6,274 nt of DNA from Litoreibacter sp. (GTDB lineage: Bacteria; Pseudomonadota; Alphaproteobacteria; Rhodobacterales; Rhodobacteraceae): the NCBI GenBank assembly GCA_013042765.1, contig JABDPP010000059.1:1-6274 (forward strand). The letters are read 5' to 3'. The translations under genes and the position numbers were made by a program. Position 1 is the first letter of the stretch. Every line of letters starts with the position of its first letter. Shown here one piece after another: positions 5,444-6,274 of this stretch. The notes below the pieces were generated by a model. The model saw only the letters and a list, made by a program, of their open reading frames with translations, was not told the DNA's origin and did no database searches.

Positions 5444-6274
5444 TCAGCTTGCCGTCAGAACACCCCTTGCGATCTGGTCAGCCTCGATGCTTTCAAACAG
5501 CGCCTGGAAATTGCCTTCCCCAAAGCCGTCATCGCCTTTGCGCTGGATGAACTCGAAAAAGATCGGCCCGATCACGGTTTTCGAGAAAATCTGCAACAGG
5601 ATCCGTGTCTCTCCACCGTCAACCACGCCTTCGCCATCGATCAGGATGCCGTGTCTTTTCATCCGCTCGAGCGGCTCCTCGTGACCTGCGACGCGGGCCT
5701 TACTCAAGGCGTAATACGTCTCCGGCGGTTTTGGCATGAAGCGCGTTCCGAGATCAGCAATCGCGTCGGTGGCGGCGTAGATATCCTTCGCACCGACGGC
5801 GATATGCTGGATCCCCTCCCCATTGTAGCGCTTCAGGTATTCGACGATCTGGCCTTCGGAGCCCCTGTCCTCGTTGATCGGGATCCGGATCCGCCCGCAA
5901 GGCGAGGTCAGTGCCCGTGAATAGAGCCCGGTGTGTTTGCCCTGGATGTCGAAGAAGCGAATCTCACGGAAATTGAACAGATTCCCGTAGAACCGGAACC
6001 AGGTGTCCATGTTTCCCTTGTGTACGTTATGGGTCAGGTGATCGATGTAGTAGAGCCCGATACCTTCGGGATGGGCCGTGTCGATCCAGTTAAACTCGGC
6101 ATTATAGGGGTTGTTCTCGTAATACTGGTCGATGAAGTAGATCAACGACCCACCGATGCCCATGATCGCAGGAACCTCCATTGTCTTGTTGGTACCTGTA
6201 TACGGGGTCGCGCCCCTCGCGACGGCATGATCAAAGGCTTTCCCGGCATTCACCACGCGCCAGGCCATCGAGGG
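5444..6274 (-). CDS. hppD: 4-hydroxyphenylpyruvate dioxygenase, N-terminus cut by window edge
   Basis: A cytosolic non-haem iron(II) enzyme that converts 4-hydroxyphenylpyruvate to homogentisate, the second step of tyrosine degradation. The frame is open to base 6274, so 276 C-terminal residues are visible and about 80-90 N-terminal ones are missing, judged from the roughly 357-residue Pseudomonas enzyme. The catalytic half is intact. The three iron ligands are His in IDHLTHNV (codon 6040-6038), His in GEGIQHIAV (5806-5804) and Glu in FFEFIQRKGDDGFGEGNF (5554-5552), with 78 and 84 residues between them, close to the family spacing. NLFNFREIRFFDIQGKHTGL and the C-terminal helix FESIEADQ are also typical. 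The Met at 6268 is internal (MAWRVVNAGKAFDHA aligns to the middle of the family), not the start. It converges on the GNAT gene with 18 bp between the stops. Its promoter lies outside the window. Confidence 0.97.
   Translation of the reverse strand, partial: PSMAWRVVNAGKAFDHAVARGATPYTGTNKTMEVPAIMGIGGSLIYFIDQYYENNPYNAEFNWIDTAHPEGIGLYYIDHLTHNVHKGNMDTWFRFYGNLFNFREIRFFDIQGKHTGLYSRALTSPCGRIRIPINEDRGSEGQIVEYLKRYNGEGIQHIAVGAKDIYAATDAIADLGTRFMPKPPETYYALSKARVAGHEEPLERMKRHGILIDGEGVVDGGETRILLQIFSKTVIGPIFFEFIQRKGDDGFGEGNFQALFESIEADQIARGVLTAS

Noticed and set aside
5419..5458. CTGAC/GTCAG arms around the convergent stops as a bidirectional terminator
   Set aside because: Only five pairs enclose a loop of about 30 bases without further stable pairing or a T-run, so it is too weak to call.
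6266..6268. Met codon at 6268 as start of the dioxygenase
   Set aside because: The frame continues to the window edge, and the residues around this Met align to the interior of the family. A 274-residue protein would lack most of the N-terminal domain.

Overview
The window reads as chromosomal DNA of an alphaproteobacterium, most likely from the Rhodobacterales/Roseobacter group. This rests on the high G+C coding style, an E. coli-type two-gene pntAB arrangement with a 524-residue PntA, and an intergenic motif (CCTCCGGCGGGGATATTTT) that I recall as very common between genes in that group. The assignment is inference from reading only; no database was searched. Six protein-coding genes fill almost the whole window. 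I see no RNA genes, insertion sequences, CRISPR arrays or attachment sites.

Left part, minus strand (1-2770): pntA followed by pntB, encoding the proton-translocating NAD(P) transhydrogenase of the inner membrane. pntA is complete. pntB has its start at 1182 and runs off the left edge, so about 80 C-terminal residues of the NADP(H)-binding domain are missing. The two genes are 13 bp apart, and the pntA stop codon forms part of the pntB ribosome binding site, a compact translationally linked pair.

Middle (2771-2967): a 197-bp divergent intergenic region between pntA and the rightward operon. It contains three separate dyad-symmetric elements and weak candidate promoters. This is the part of the window least explained by known genes.

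Right part, plus strand (2968-5425): an operon-like run of a classical short-chain dehydrogenase/reductase, kynureninase (kynU), and a YafP-like GNAT acetyltransferase whose GTG start overlaps the kynU stop. Kynureninase cleaves L-kynurenine to anthranilate and L-alanine. The dehydrogenase and acetyltransferase could act on downstream products, but their substrates cannot be read from the sequence. From 5444 to the right edge, convergent on the minus strand, lies the C-terminal three quarters of 4-hydroxyphenylpyruvate dioxygenase (hppD), which makes homogentisate from the tyrosine keto acid. The right half is therefore an aromatic amino-acid catabolism neighbourhood (tryptophan via kynurenine, tyrosine via homogentisate), placed beside the enzyme that balances NADH and NADPH.

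Most of this is ordinary core metabolism. The points worth a second look are the clustered dyads upstream of the dehydrogenase gene, the SDR-kynU-GNAT grouping, the altered acetyl-CoA loop of the GNAT protein, and the short repeat ahead of kynU.
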